Origin: Breznakibacter xylanolyticus
Lineage (GTDB): Bacteria > Bacteroidota > Bacteroidia > Bacteroidales > Marinilabiliaceae
Assembly (NCBI RefSeq): GCF_003254275.1
Contig: NZ_QKZK01000002.1
Span: 1 to 64,000 of the forward strand
Direction: 5' to 3'
Length of the DNA: 64,000 nucleotides
Under the pieces are notes generated by a model. The model was not told where the DNA came from. It was given only the letters and a program-made list of their open reading frames with translations, and did not search any database. This document shows positions 1 through 10,417 of the stretch, piece after piece (within the stretch, counting starts at the first letter, position 1; each line of letters starts with the position of its first letter). A program made the position numbers and the translations under genes.

Positions 1-244
1 ATCCCAAATAGCTTAGCTTTCCTTGGAGCGTTTTCATCGCATCGCAGACTTCCCCCATGGAGTCGCAACGGCTAAAGATGCCGAACAACATGGTTACCAA
101 TTGATCCCACGACGAGTAAGTCTTGTAATACCGATCCGATTTATGTTTTGAAACCAATAAGTCGAACTTATTACGTGGTAAAAAATCCATCATCTGCTTG
201 AAAATCGGCTGACCGACTAAACTCTTTTCAATATCTTTGCCCAT
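1..244 (-). CDS. IS4-family transposase, N-terminal fragment (cut by window edge)
   Basis: An open reading frame begins with ATG at 244 and runs leftwards off the window, giving 81 residues. It starts MGKDIEKSLVGQPIFKQ and continues with a FLPRNKF stretch, a KTYSSWDQLVTMLFG stretch and CDAMKTLQGKL. This matches the DUF4372-type N-terminal domain that precedes the DDE catalytic domain in many Bacteroidota IS4-family transposases. The catalytic part lies outside the window, so whether the element is intact cannot be judged. The identification rests on family resemblance of a short N-terminus, but the motifs are characteristic. Confidence 0.75.
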   Translation of the reverse strand, partial: MGKDIEKSLVGQPIFKQMMDFLPRNKFDLLVSKHKSDRYYKTYSSWDQLVTMLFGIFSRCDSMGEVCDAMKTLQGKLSYLG

Positions 245-521
245 AGTTGTATTTTGTTTCGCAACATAAATCTACAACTATAGGGTGAAACCTTCGGGCG
301 GTAACCCTTATTTTATTTTTTGTCGGTCAGTAGTGAATTAAAATAAAAGGTGACCCTAAAACGAGTAAAACATACTGGCTTCATGCACACGATTCGACAA
401 TAAAGCGAATAAAATTACAAGTCAAAGTAACAACAACATTTTTAAAATGTTTGAAAAAAATGATGATTTACGCCACAGGATAGAAAAAGGACTATTTTTA
501 GAACAGTAAAAACATCGATGC
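245..521. other. Non-coding region: probable insertion-sequence end and corA upstream region
   Basis: No convincing gene lies here. The half next to the transposase start probably holds the terminal sequence of the insertion element. The stretch around 285-360 is AT-rich and ends with AGGGTCACC (read on the minus strand) near 347-355, which would be a plausible element tip. The other inverted repeat is outside the window, so the boundary cannot be fixed. The rest is the corA leader, with no clear ribosome-binding site. Confidence 0.35.
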
Positions 522-1619
522 ATGCGAAAACAAAGCAAAAAAACACCTCGCCACACCAATAAAAACTTACGGTCACAAAAAACAGGTTTGCCACCCGGCA
601 GTGTGGTTTACATTGGTCCTCAACGAGACTTTCCACCCATGTTGCACCAAATTCAATTTGATGCCCAACACATTGCATTTGAAGAATTGAAAGCCAACGA
701 CCTTGGAGTCAAAACACAACCCAACAAGACACATACCTCGTGGCTGCATCTAACAGGCATTCACGACACGCATATGGTTCAAGCCATCGGCAAACGACAT
801 CACATCGACTCGCTCACCCTCGAAGACATTTGCAACACAGAACAGCGTCCCAAAGCCGAGACTCACGACAACTACCTGTATGTTACACTTAAAGCCATCA
901 ACTACAACCCCGAAACGGAACAACTGGACACCGAACAACTCAGCTTAATACTCGGAGTGGACTTTCTCATCACCTTTAGAGAAAAAAACGACGATAGCTT
1001 TATGCCACTGATGGAAAGGCTACGAAACAGCAGTGCAAAAATCAGGCAGCGCGGCCACGACTATCTCATGTACTGTCTGCTCGACCTGGTGGTGGACAAC
1101 TACTTTAGCGTGGTAGAAGCAATGAGCGATCGCACCGAAGAACTGGAGGAGATGGTGAACAACGCCCGGGAACACTCAATGATGGGGATGATACAACAAA
1201 ATAAGAAAACACTGCTACAACTCCGACGACTGATTTCGCCCGTCAGAGAAGCCATCCACACCATCCTAAAAGACGGGAGTGATTACCTGGATACCCGCAA
1301 TGAAAAATATTATCAGGACATTTATGACCACGTATTCCACATGACCGAAAGCATTGACAACCTGTTAGAAATGAATAACGGACTCAAAGACCTTCACCTC
1401 TCGTTCGTCAACCTGAAAATGAACCAAATCATCCAAATCCTTACCGTTTTCACAGCCATCTTTACCCCCCTGACATTTATTGTGGGGCTTTATGGCATGA
1501 ACTTTCAATACATGCCCGAACTGACCTGGCGATATGGCTATTTCGCAGTTTGGGGGCTGATGCTACTGATTGTCATTGGCCTGCTGATCTACCTCAAGCA
1601 CAAACGTTGGCTCCGCTAA
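522..1619 (+). CDS. corA: Magnesium/cobalt transporter CorA
   Basis: This 365-residue protein is the CorA-type pentameric divalent cation channel of the inner membrane. The long acidic and alpha-helical cytoplasmic region fills residues 1 to about 300. Two C-terminal membrane helices follow, with the signature YGMN at the end of the first one (VGLYGMNFQYMPEL) and the usual short basic tail (KHKRWLR). The length is normal for the family. The gene converges with the M6 protease gene, whose stop lies 3 bases away. The basic N-terminus (MRKQSKKTPRHTNKN) supports the chosen start. Confidence 0.93.
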   Translation: MRKQSKKTPRHTNKNLRSQKTGLPPGSVVYIGPQRDFPPMLHQIQFDAQHIAFEELKANDLGVKTQPNKTHTSWLHLTGIHDTHMVQAIGKRHHIDSLTLEDICNTEQRPKAETHDNYLYVTLKAINYNPETEQLDTEQLSLILGVDFLITFREKNDDSFMPLMERLRNSSAKIRQRGHDYLMYCLLDLVVDNYFSVVEAMSDRTEELEEMVNNAREHSMMGMIQQNKKTLLQLRRLISPVREAIHTILKDGSDYLDTRNEKYYQDIYDHVFHMTESIDNLLEMNNGLKDLHLSFVNLKMNQIIQILTVFTAIFTPLTFIVGLYGMNFQYMPELTWRYGYFAVWGLMLLIVIGLLIYLKHKRWLR

Positions 1620-1622
1620 TCT

Positions 1623-4600
1623 TCAACGCCAAATAATTTTAAGACTTTCAGCTCGGTCACCCATGTCAATCTGCATCAAATAAATTCCCTTGGGCAAGCC
1701 TGTCATATCGGGCACAAAACGATAAGCACTCACGCTTTGCGATGCAACGCATTTTCCCGACAATGAATAGATGCAGTACACGGCCGAATCGTACCCATCG
1801 GGCAGCTGCACCACGGGAAGCGCATCGTTGCGATGATAAAGCAACGATCGTTCATTCATGTCATTGAGTTCAATCACCAGATTTACCGAAGCATTTCCTG
1901 TCACATCTAAAGATGCCGCATAATCATTAAACCCGGCACGCGAAGCCACCAGCGGCCACATCCCCGCATCAACGGCCACAAAAAGCACAGAACCGTCTTC
2001 GTCGGTTTGTAACACCTGTCCATTAAACCCCACCGAAAGGCTTCCCACCGGGTCGATGCCATCGGTAAATCGCATGGCCACCCGGTAACACGAGGCAATG
2101 GAATGAACAGGGGATTCGGCCTGCGAGCCATCGCCCAACAGAGCTCTAATTTGATATTCGTACACCCCGCATCCGGGCACATCATCAACAAATGTATTGG
2201 CTGTCAATCCCGAAGTCACTCCCACCATCACACCGTCGCGCCAAATCTGATACACCACCGCTTCGGAGGCTGATGCCACATCGGTTGTAATATTTTTAAT
2301 GATGGATGCAGGTGTGATATCACGTGTCGGTAACTGTTCTACAATTTTGCCAACCGCCTTGAACTTGGCATTGACAGAAAGGCGCTCAGGCGTAAAAACC
2401 AAACGATCAAGCATCAGCATATAACTATCATTCGACACACTGTTGATGGCCAGATGAATGGTTTTGCCCATGTATACCGACAGATCATATTCATAACGAG
2501 TCCACTCAGCAGGAACGCTCAAATAATTGGAACCGGAAATAACTTTAAAAGCACTCAAGGCCGTTCCCGATTCGGACACCCAAATTTTCATGCGTTCCAA
2601 CCCATACTCATCGGTGATGGAGCGTGCCATCACTGAGAACCACAAACTATCGGTAACAGTAATGGCCGGCGATATCAACCAATCGTTGTTGGCCTGCCCC
2701 CGAGCGGCCATACATGCCAAAAACTGGCGTCCGGCATAACTGGGGAAGACGTAACCACTGTCGATAAAAGCATCATCATAGCCATCAAACACCATAAAAG
2801 AACCGGTGTAGCCCTCATTGGGAAAATCGACCTTTGCAATGGCGTAGGTAGGCGCCAAATCCTTGTCGACCATCGTCCAGCCGGGCAAGGTTAGGGAAAA
2901 AGGCTCATAACCCGCAAAGGTTTCATTCACCACCGGGTTCCATGTCAGAGCCACATCGCGGTAATCGACAGACAAATCGGTGGTTTGAACGGGCACATCC
3001 AACTGTGGCAGCAACGCAACTGTGAGCGTATCGCCCTGTGACGTATCCCACGCCCCCCACTTATCGACATATCCCGGTTTGCGAATAACAAAACGCTGAA
3101 CTCCTTTTGACCGAAAATCGCCGGTGAGACTGGCCACGCCGTCACCCCCCGTGGACGAGGAGTAATTGGCCACCGTCACGCCGGCATCAGCCAGGACGGC
3201 GCCCGAAAGGTCACGCACCAAAAACCGGATGTTTGAAAAAGCATACGCCGAAGCATCCATCGGCTCGGAATAACGGTCGTTTCGATAAACCCACAACCGA
3301 TAATAAATAAGAGAATCGGCACCAATAGCATCCATCAGGAAATCACCTTCGTTGCCGGCCCACAACACCACACCCCCGCCTTCCAACCGGTCACCGGGGA
3401 GATAAACTCGGCCATCGCCAGGGATTCCGAAAACCCCATCAACAGAACGGGCAATTAACAGGGGAAATGCCCCATCGGGCTGCTGCCAACTCAGCAACAC
3501 ATCGCTCTCGCTCACCGTTTTGGCCGAAAAAAAGGATGGGAAACCATACTGAAGATCCATAAAGTCGAAGCGAATCATGTCTCCCTCCTGCAAAATGGAA
3601 GTCAAGGATTGTTTAGTGGGCAAGCCGGCCCACGACAATGCCGCCGGCGTGGTGACATCGGTAAACGCGACCACAGCCCCCGATCCGGGAAACGGACAGG
3701 CATCACTGTCGATGGTTTCGGAAGCCACCTTTACATAAAGACCCTGATGCTCATAGGCATTTATATCATTGGCAGCTCCCCGTTCTGCAATCACGGTACT
3801 GTCCACATGATAAATCAGCATCCCCTGCCCGGGCAGATAAGCATCGAAACCGGTTTTGATGCGGTTCTCGAGCAGGAAATACTCACCGGGCGTTGAAGTA
3901 TTGTAACGCCACACGCGATGACCAGTCAACACAGGCTCCATCAGCACCTGCTGATAGTGATCCAACAAGGTCTGACTGACCCAACCCAACTGTTGCTTTG
4001 TCCAAGGATTGTGGTGCGCAGGAGTGGCCCCAATGGGAGAACCGTTGAAGGCACCATTGCCCATCAAATCCCAGCTACCCGTTCCATCATGCTGCCCGTT
4101 TTCCTCATAGTCTGTATCATAAAAATCGTATGCACCCAAGATATGCCCAAACTCATGGCACATCACCCCGATGGTGGCCATCTCTTTCCCGTTGGCGTTC
4201 AATTCGGGTTGTGTGAAATAATTATCGACAGACACGGCGCCCATTTTGAGCTGCGAAGACCGATAACCGGCCGAGGTCAGCGACCAGGCATGCGACCAAA
4301 TATCCTTCTCGTTCGATGAAGACTCCTGCCCGTTGCCCTGGTGAATGATGGCAATGCCATCGACCACACCATCGCCATCGTTATCGAACTTCGAAAAGTC
4401 GACACCCGCAGCATACGCCGCCTTAATGGCATCGTAAGCAAATTCACCCCACTTACTCTCGCTGCCATAGTAATCGTGTGTTTTGGGAAGATTCACCCAC
4501 TGCGTCACGGTCGAGACCACCTCCAATTGTCCATTGGAGTTTTCGAGGTAATAATCACGAAAACTGCCGGTACCGCTATAATTCGACTGGTTCATCTGTG

Positions 4601-5069
4601 CATCAAAATCAAATGCCAAGTAAGAAACCGAAGTATTAGAAAAATTTGCCATAATAACCAGCAAATGATAAGTGCCCTGGGGTGTTGCCGAAGCCGACTT
4701 CATAGGCATGTATGAGGTGTTTGATGCCGACTTAAGGCCGGAAGCCACCGCCAAATGTTTGGGCAGGTTACGAACCCATGCTGCCTCATCGGCCGATCGA
4801 TTGCCCGGCTCTGCAGCCCGGATGCCGGAGGGAACCACTAATCCCTCGTCAGTCAACATGGCATATTCAAAAACGCCGGCATCGTTGCGCAGCACACGGT
4901 AACCATCGTCAGTGGCCACCCACCGAAATCGCTCATCGCCATGATTGCGAACCGTGAGCACGCTCCCGTCGGGTTGCGTCACCTTCACAGCAATGGGCGA
5001 CGCACCAATGGACCAACCATCAGCACCCCAGCCCAACACAAACATGCACAAAACCACAACGCGCCACAT
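1623..5069 (-). CDS. Secreted M6-family metalloprotease with type IX secretion sorting domain
   Basis: The 1148-residue protein has an N-terminal signal peptide (residues 1-22), a propeptide-like region, and a zinc metalloprotease domain of the M6 (immune inhibitor A) family with HEFGH at residues 305-309. A calcium-binding-like DNDGDGVVDG loop lies near residue 230. After the protease come beta-sandwich modules, including a cleaved-adhesin/choice-of-anchor J type domain around residues 700-870 with WLISPAI, and an FN3-like module. The last 75 residues form a Por-type sorting domain (VYCIYSLSGK, GLPKGIYLMQI), so the enzyme should cross the outer membrane by the type IX system. A role in extracellular protein degradation is inferred. 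It stands alone, with 225 non-coding bases upstream. Confidence 0.9.
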   Translation of the reverse strand: MWRVVVLCMFVLGWGADGWSIGASPIAVKVTQPDGSVLTVRNHGDERFRWVATDDGYRVLRNDAGVFEYAMLTDEGLVVPSGIRAAEPGNRSADEAAWVRNLPKHLAVASGLKSASNTSYMPMKSASATPQGTYHLLVIMANFSNTSVSYLAFDFDAQMNQSNYSGTGSFRDYYLENSNGQLEVVSTVTQWVNLPKTHDYYGSESKWGEFAYDAIKAAYAAGVDFSKFDNDGDGVVDGIAIIHQGNGQESSSNEKDIWSHAWSLTSAGYRSSQLKMGAVSVDNYFTQPELNANGKEMATIGVMCHEFGHILGAYDFYDTDYEENGQHDGTGSWDLMGNGAFNGSPIGATPAHHNPWTKQQLGWVSQTLLDHYQQVLMEPVLTGHRVWRYNTSTPGEYFLLENRIKTGFDAYLPGQGMLIYHVDSTVIAERGAANDINAYEHQGLYVKVASETIDSDACPFPGSGAVVAFTDVTTPAALSWAGLPTKQSLTSILQEGDMIRFDFMDLQYGFPSFFSAKTVSESDVLLSWQQPDGAFPLLIARSVDGVFGIPGDGRVYLPGDRLEGGGVVLWAGNEGDFLMDAIGADSLIYYRLWVYRNDRYSEPMDASAYAFSNIRFLVRDLSGAVLADAGVTVANYSSSTGGDGVASLTGDFRSKGVQRFVIRKPGYVDKWGAWDTSQGDTLTVALLPQLDVPVQTTDLSVDYRDVALTWNPVVNETFAGYEPFSLTLPGWTMVDKDLAPTYAIAKVDFPNEGYTGSFMVFDGYDDAFIDSGYVFPSYAGRQFLACMAARGQANNDWLISPAITVTDSLWFSVMARSITDEYGLERMKIWVSESGTALSAFKVISGSNYLSVPAEWTRYEYDLSVYMGKTIHLAINSVSNDSYMLMLDRLVFTPERLSVNAKFKAVGKIVEQLPTRDITPASIIKNITTDVASASEAVVYQIWRDGVMVGVTSGLTANTFVDDVPGCGVYEYQIRALLGDGSQAESPVHSIASCYRVAMRFTDGIDPVGSLSVGFNGQVLQTDEDGSVLFVAVDAGMWPLVASRAGFNDYAASLDVTGNASVNLVIELNDMNERSLLYHRNDALPVVQLPDGYDSAVYCIYSLSGKCVASQSVSAYRFVPDMTGLPKGIYLMQIDMGDRAESLKIIWR

Positions 5070-5294
5070 TATCCAGTTGATTTACAGTGAAAAAAGAGAA
5101 TTCGCCCATCAACGCCTCCACTTATTTATAACAATTGAACACCTAAAAAAGATGATACGAGAGGACAAAACAACGGGTTCAGCTCAAAAATAGAAGAATG
5201 GGAAATCACCAACCATCCTTTTTCAACGAATCATTAAAAAGACTCAACAGACAAGCAGCCCAAAAAAACAAAAGCTGAAATGACTCAAACCGGA

Positions 5295-7664
5295 TTATTT
5301 CAACACAAACTTCACGTTAAATTCCTCATCGAGCTCCAAAATACCGGCCACCGGTGCATCGTTGCCTGGCATGGTAAAGCCTTGTATTTTGCCTGTCTTT
5401 CCTTTGGTGACCAACAACGCCAAATGATTTTGCGTCAACGATTTGCCCATCAATTGAAAGGGGACCACAAAGCGACAACCATTTTTGTAATTGGCGCACC
5501 CCCAGGCTGTTTTCCCTTTTATCACTTCACCTGTTTTACACTTGGGACATACCAGAGTCACCTCTTGGGCAGCTTCAAAACGAAGTTGAAAATCATCATC
5601 AAAACTCACCACCCCATCGCACTTGGCGCCATCCACCTCCACGCCCTTTATCAAAGCAGTTTTACCCTTTCGAATCAACTGCTCGAACTGCGTCTGGCTC
5701 AATTTCTTATTCAAAAACTGAAAAGGCACCAAAGTTTTACACCCGGCAGCATAATCGGAGCACCCCCAAGCCGTTTTTCCCTTGAGCATATGCCCCTTGC
5801 CACAACGAGGACAAGTCAGCGAGGGTTCATCCTTGTCGGCCGCAGCAACTTTTTCACGAGCCTTGGCCTTTTCGACGGGTTTGTCCTCCACCAACTCAAT
5901 TTTACGCACATACAGCTCACGCTTAACTCCATTGACCACATCGGCCACCATTTGTTTGAGTTCGCTCATAAACAAATCCACTTCGTATTGACCTTTTTCA
6001 ATCTGACGAAGCTTCTTCTCCCACAAACCAGTCAGTTCCACCGACTTGAGCAACTCGTCGCGGATCACATCAATGAGCTGAATGCCTGTGATGGTGGGCA
6101 AGAGATTCTTTTTCTCCTTGGTGATATATTTACGTTTGAACAAAGTTTCGATAATGGCAGCACGCGTCGAAGGGCGGCCGATGCCATTGTCCTTCATCAA
6201 GTCACGCATCTCCTCATCATCCACTTGTTTGCCGGCGGTTTCCATGGCACGCAACAGCGTGGCTTCGGTGTATGGCTTGGGCGGTTGCGTTTCTTTCTCC
6301 TGCAAATCGGGCTCATGAGGACCACTTTCACCCTTCACGAATACGGGAAGAATGTTCTCCTCCTGTGAAGAGGATTTCTGCGGTGGGAATACCACTCGCC
6401 AGCCGGGTTCCAACACTTGCTTTCCGCTGGTTTTGAATTTGATACCACCAGTTTCACCTTCCACTGTGGTGGTGGCCACCTTGCTGTCGGGGTAAAAGTT
6501 GGCAATGAAACGTCGCGTCACCAAATCGTACACGAGCATTTCATCGCGAGAGAGCATGCCGGGCTTTTCGCCCGTGGGAATGATGGCGTGGTGATCGGTC
6601 ACCTTGCTGTTGTCGAAGACCTTTTTCGATTTGCGGATTTTATCGGCTAACAATGGTGCCGTAAGCGTCTCATAGTCCTTCAACCCTTTGAGGATCCCGG
6701 GAATTTTGGGAAAAATATCGTCACTCAAATAGGTGGTATCCACTCGCGGATAAGTGGTGAGTTTTTTCTCGTAAAGCGATTGAATGGTTTTCAACGTTTC
6801 ATCGGCCGAGAGTCCAAACTTTTTGTTACACTCAACCTGCAATGCCGTCAAGTCGAACAATCGGGGTGCCGATTCTGCCCCCTCCTTGGTGGTATAATCG
6901 GTGACGGTAAAAGGCTCTCCTTTAATTTTTTCAAGTTCGGCATAAGCATCCTCCTTCACCTGAAATTTTCCCGAAGCCACAGAAAATACAACCTCCCGAT
7001 AAGTGGTTTTAAGTTCCCAATAAGGCTCCGGTTTAAAGTTTTCAATCTCCTTATGGCGCTCCACAATCAATGCCAGCGTAGGCGTTTGCACCCGTCCGAT
7101 AGAGAGCACCTGCCCTTGTTGACCATATTTGAGCGTGTAAACCCGAGTGGCATTCATGCCCAACAGCCAGTCGCCAATGGCACGGGAACTACCTGCCTGG
7201 TAAAGACGGTCAAAGTCACTTCCCTGTCGCAGTGCATTGAATCCCTCACGAATGGCCTCCTCGGTCAGCGAGCTGATCCAAAGGCGTTTCATGGAGCATT
7301 TACACCCGGCCTTGAGCAATACCCAGCGCTGGATGAGCTCTCCCTCCTGGCCGGCATCACCACAGTTCACCACTTCATCAGCAGCTTGCACCAGCTTTTC
7401 GATGGTGGCAAACTGCTTGGCCACCCCTCTATCTTCAATCACCTTGATGCCAAAGCGAGATGGAATCATAGGCAGTGTGGGCAGCGCCCAACGCTTCCAC
7501 TCTGGCAAATAATCGTGAGGTTCCTTAAGCGAACAAAGATGGCCAAAAGTCCAGGTCACCTGATAGTTGTTGCCTTCATAATAACCATCCTTACGCGAGG
7601 CGGCGCCAATGACTTTGGCGATTTCGGCAGCAACACTGGGTTTTTCGGCAATGCAAACAATCAT
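5295..7664 (-). CDS. topB: DNA topoisomerase III
   Basis: This 789-residue type IA topoisomerase cleaves single-stranded DNA through a tyrosine. The toprim domain starts the protein (IAEKPSVAAEIAKVIG, then CGDAGQEGELIQRW near 101-114). The catalytic tyrosine is in TTYPRVDTTYL at about residue 305. GRVQTPTLALI at 190-200 and GIGRPSTRAAII are further family motifs. The C-terminus carries two Cys-rich repeats of the form CPxC...GKTAWGC (about residues 610 and 705), each followed by an FxxxxLSQ/LTQ segment, which probably bind single-stranded DNA. No conjugation genes flank it, so it looks like a chromosomal housekeeping copy. Confidence 0.93.
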   Translation of the reverse strand: MIVCIAEKPSVAAEIAKVIGAASRKDGYYEGNNYQVTWTFGHLCSLKEPHDYLPEWKRWALPTLPMIPSRFGIKVIEDRGVAKQFATIEKLVQAADEVVNCGDAGQEGELIQRWVLLKAGCKCSMKRLWISSLTEEAIREGFNALRQGSDFDRLYQAGSSRAIGDWLLGMNATRVYTLKYGQQGQVLSIGRVQTPTLALIVERHKEIENFKPEPYWELKTTYREVVFSVASGKFQVKEDAYAELEKIKGEPFTVTDYTTKEGAESAPRLFDLTALQVECNKKFGLSADETLKTIQSLYEKKLTTYPRVDTTYLSDDIFPKIPGILKGLKDYETLTAPLLADKIRKSKKVFDNSKVTDHHAIIPTGEKPGMLSRDEMLVYDLVTRRFIANFYPDSKVATTTVEGETGGIKFKTSGKQVLEPGWRVVFPPQKSSSQEENILPVFVKGESGPHEPDLQEKETQPPKPYTEATLLRAMETAGKQVDDEEMRDLMKDNGIGRPSTRAAIIETLFKRKYITKEKKNLLPTITGIQLIDVIRDELLKSVELTGLWEKKLRQIEKGQYEVDLFMSELKQMVADVVNGVKRELYVRKIELVEDKPVEKAKAREKVAAADKDEPSLTCPRCGKGHMLKGKTAWGCSDYAAGCKTLVPFQFLNKKLSQTQFEQLIRKGKTALIKGVEVDGAKCDGVVSFDDDFQLRFEAAQEVTLVCPKCKTGEVIKGKTAWGCANYKNGCRFVVPFQLMGKSLTQNHLALLVTKGKTGKIQGFTMPGNDAPVAGILELDEEFNVKFVLK

Positions 7665-7735
7665 GATTCAGGTTCGAACGATTCAAGAATGCAAAGATAG
7701 CATTCCGGGGGCAAAAATGGTTGTCCCAAGCAATA

Positions 7736-9133
7736 TCACGACCCGGAAAAACCCTTACGCCTCTGTTTCCCCCAAGCTTTTTTGCGCATCAGCGCATCCC
7801 AGTTACCCTTGAGAGCAAACCAGGTGTGCACCGGATAAAAGAAGGGTTCAAGCATGGCGGTGAAAAAGAGCTTGAGCACGTCACGTTTTTTGCGATACTT
7901 GTGAAACGTCACCTCTTCGTACAAGATGCTCCAGGTAGAAAGCATAAGCGCCACGCTGTAAACAAAAATGAACAGCAAGATGAAGAACGGCCAATTCATT
8001 TGATGAGTGATGATGAGAATGGCAGTATAAATAAACCCGGCAAGCGCCAGAAGCGGAGCCAGCCATTCAAAAAATATCCAGTACGGAAAACTGAGTAGCC
8101 CCAAGTTTCGATATTTGGGATTGAGAAACATGCCCCGATGAGCATAAAGCGATTGCACCAAGCCACGCGTCCAGCGGCTGCGTTGGCGGGTCATCATCCG
8201 CAGGTCGTCGGGAGCTTCGGTCCAGCAAAGTGGATCGGGGATGTAAGACACCACATACTTTTGCTTCAGGTTGGTCATGTAACGACGCATCCTCAACACC
8301 AGCTCCATATCCTCACCCACAGTTTTGGTACTATAACCACCGGCCTTTATAAGCACCTCCTTATCGAACATGCCCATGGCACCCGAAATGAGCATCAAAC
8401 CATCCAATTGACTCCAGGCCATGCGCCCCAGCAAAAAGGCACGGGTATATTCAAGCACCTGCAAACGAGGCAGAAAACTCTTGGGCAGATTCACTTTTTT
8501 GATGTGCCCACGCACCACCTCGCATGAGTTGACAATGCGAATGACCCCACCGGTACCAATAACCTTCTTCTCTTTCTCCTCAAGAAAAGGCTTCACAAGT
8601 TTAAGTAAAGCATCACTTTCTATAATGGAATCGGTGTCGATGCTCACCACAATGTCGTTGCGGCTCACATTGATGCCGGCATTCAAAGCATCGGACTTGC
8701 CACCGTTAGCCTTGTCGATGACTGTCAGGCGGGCGTAGGATGGATTTTCAGAGCGGTAAACACCCCGAATACGCTCACAGGGCATGCGGTAATCGAAAAA
8801 GTAATTCACCCGCACCAACTGATAAGCATCAATAACCTTTTGCAAAGAATCGTCGGTGCTGCCATCGTTGACAATAATCACCTCATAATTATTGTAATAA
8901 AGCGACAACAGCGTTCGGATGTTATCAATAATGGTCTTCCCCTCATTGTAAGCCGGAGCGATGATGGACACGTGCGGGCTGAGCGGCGATGTCACCAACG
9001 TGTTGAAGTTGACAAAGCTGTTCTTTTTAAAATATTTATTGAGCGAAATGGCCGAAAAAGTCCCCAGCATCAAGTAGGTGAGCAACAAGACGACGGTGAA
9101 ATAAAAAATGAACTGTCCCAGGATGAATTCCAT
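7736..9133 (-). CDS. Membrane glycosyltransferase family 2 (PgaC/IcaA-like polysaccharide synthase)
   Basis: The 465-residue protein has one N-terminal membrane helix, a cytoplasmic GT-A domain and three or four C-terminal membrane helices. Processive-synthase motifs are present: VNDGSTDDSL (nucleotide binding), SIDTDS (DxD metal site), GEDMELVLR (catalytic acid) and QRSRW (the QxxRW acceptor motif). This places it with poly-N-acetylglucosamine, hyaluronan and cellulose-type synthases, but the sugar cannot be read from the sequence. It is the last gene of an operon with the HEAT-repeat protein 18 bases upstream and the YaiO-like barrel, which suggests synthesis and export of an exopolysaccharide. 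Confidence 0.88.
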   Translation of the reverse strand: MEFILGQFIFYFTVVLLLTYLMLGTFSAISLNKYFKKNSFVNFNTLVTSPLSPHVSIIAPAYNEGKTIIDNIRTLLSLYYNNYEVIIVNDGSTDDSLQKVIDAYQLVRVNYFFDYRMPCERIRGVYRSENPSYARLTVIDKANGGKSDALNAGINVSRNDIVVSIDTDSIIESDALLKLVKPFLEEKEKKVIGTGGVIRIVNSCEVVRGHIKKVNLPKSFLPRLQVLEYTRAFLLGRMAWSQLDGLMLISGAMGMFDKEVLIKAGGYSTKTVGEDMELVLRMRRYMTNLKQKYVVSYIPDPLCWTEAPDDLRMMTRQRSRWTRGLVQSLYAHRGMFLNPKYRNLGLLSFPYWIFFEWLAPLLALAGFIYTAILIITHQMNWPFFILLFIFVYSVALMLSTWSILYEEVTFHKYRKKRDVLKLFFTAMLEPFFYPVHTWFALKGNWDALMRKKAWGKQRRKGFSGS

Positions 9134-9151
9134 AGCTTAACAATCTACCGG

Positions 9152-10417
9152 TTAGTTGATTCGTTTATCCAACACATGGCGGATAATGATCTTATAGTTT
9201 TTATACTCCGACTCCATCAGTTTCTGGAGAGCATCGACCCCGATCCGTCCCATATTCTCGATGGCCTTGGTGCTTGAAATCTGCAACTGCACATCGTCTT
9301 CCTTATCGAGCACCAATTTGAGGAAGCCAATCATGGCTTCGTCGGGAATCTTGCCCATGGTTTTCACAATCTCCAATTTGTTTTCGTAGGTCTCGAAACG
9401 ATAACGACTCTTGAGCATTTTCAGCGAAGCATGAATTTTTAAATCACCACACACTTCAATGGCCAGTTGACGCACGCCGTCATGGGCGTGATGCAAAGCA
9501 TCCAAAATATGATCTTCTTCAAACACCTGCCTGAACTCCCGAATCATACGCAAGGCAAACATCACCACCGTGTGATTGGGCGAATCGATCCATTGCACGA
9601 AACGAGGCACCGAAATGTCGTGCTGTATGAGTAACTGATGCAACGAGATTTGTTCCCACATCGAAAAGGGCTTCACCTGGTAGTTGAGCCATTCAAAGGG
9701 ATGGTCGTCGCTCAGACGTACCAGAGCAATCTGAGCTTCCATCCTCAAGATGTCATTTTTCGACTGAAGCGACTTAAGCATCTCATCATTAGCATCTTTA
9801 ATATTCATAAAAGCCAGTTCCTTAAAACCCTTGATGCGCACATGCCAACGACGACTGCGTGCCTTGTTGACCGAATGACGGTTCAATTTCAAATCGAGAT
9901 AAAGCTGCCGAAGCTTCCCGTAAGCCTCCCCCTTGAGGTTGGCACTCACGTCAATAATCTGATCGATAAGAACCTGTCGGCGATAACTATCAGAAGCAAT
10001 GCGGGAAAAATCATCGAGATGCCCCGTGGCAAAGAGGTAATCGAGAATCATTCCCTGGTATTTTTCCAGCAAATACTGATGCAACACCGCTTCACGCTCA
10101 ATTCGGCGACGGTTAAAGAGAATCAACACCAGCAACACCAACATGACCGCAATGGAAGTGAGGATAATGAGCAACAAGATGTTGACCAAAAACAGGGAAC
10201 GGCCAAAATAATTCACCTCCCAAAACCAAGGACTCCGGTCGTCATCGGCCTTTACCACGGCAGTCGAATCCGACACCACCTCTGAAACACCTGCAGGTTG
10301 GTCAACAGCAGAGCCATCGGCCGGTTGCCCCCACACCGTTAAGGCTGCCGCAAGTAAGCCGCAAAGCACGATCAACCATAAGGTGTAATAACCTGATTTA
10401 TTTTTGTTCGCCTTCAT
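9152..10417 (-). CDS. HEAT-repeat membrane protein of the exopolysaccharide operon
   Basis: The 421-residue protein starts with a signal-like helix (about residues 10-30), has a second strong membrane segment at about 73-97 followed by RRRIERE, and then a long alpha-helical region with HEAT/PBS-lyase style repeats (for example VRQLAIEVCGDLKIHASLKML and VQLQISSTKAIENMG). The repeats should lie in the cytoplasm, where they could bind the glycosyltransferase. The start overlaps the stop of the YaiO-like gene by 4 bases, so translation is likely coupled. The HEAT assignment is based on repeat pattern; the partner role is inferred from gene order. Confidence 0.75.
   Translation of the reverse strand: MKANKNKSGYYTLWLIVLCGLLAAALTVWGQPADGSAVDQPAGVSEVVSDSTAVVKADDDRSPWFWEVNYFGRSLFLVNILLLIILTSIAVMLVLLVLILFNRRRIEREAVLHQYLLEKYQGMILDYLFATGHLDDFSRIASDSYRRQVLIDQIIDVSANLKGEAYGKLRQLYLDLKLNRHSVNKARSRRWHVRIKGFKELAFMNIKDANDEMLKSLQSKNDILRMEAQIALVRLSDDHPFEWLNYQVKPFSMWEQISLHQLLIQHDISVPRFVQWIDSPNHTVVMFALRMIREFRQVFEEDHILDALHHAHDGVRQLAIEVCGDLKIHASLKMLKSRYRFETYENKLEIVKTMGKIPDEAMIGFLKLVLDKEDDVQLQISSTKAIENMGRIGVDALQKLMESEYKNYKIIIRHVLDKRIN

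Noticed and set aside
442-678. 78-residue minus-strand frame at the start of corA
   Set aside because: It is antisense to the corA N-terminus and has no features of its own.
5280-6368. 362-residue open frame on the plus strand
   Set aside because: It is antisense to topB and shows no domain; rich in His and Phe as expected for the complement of this coding bias.
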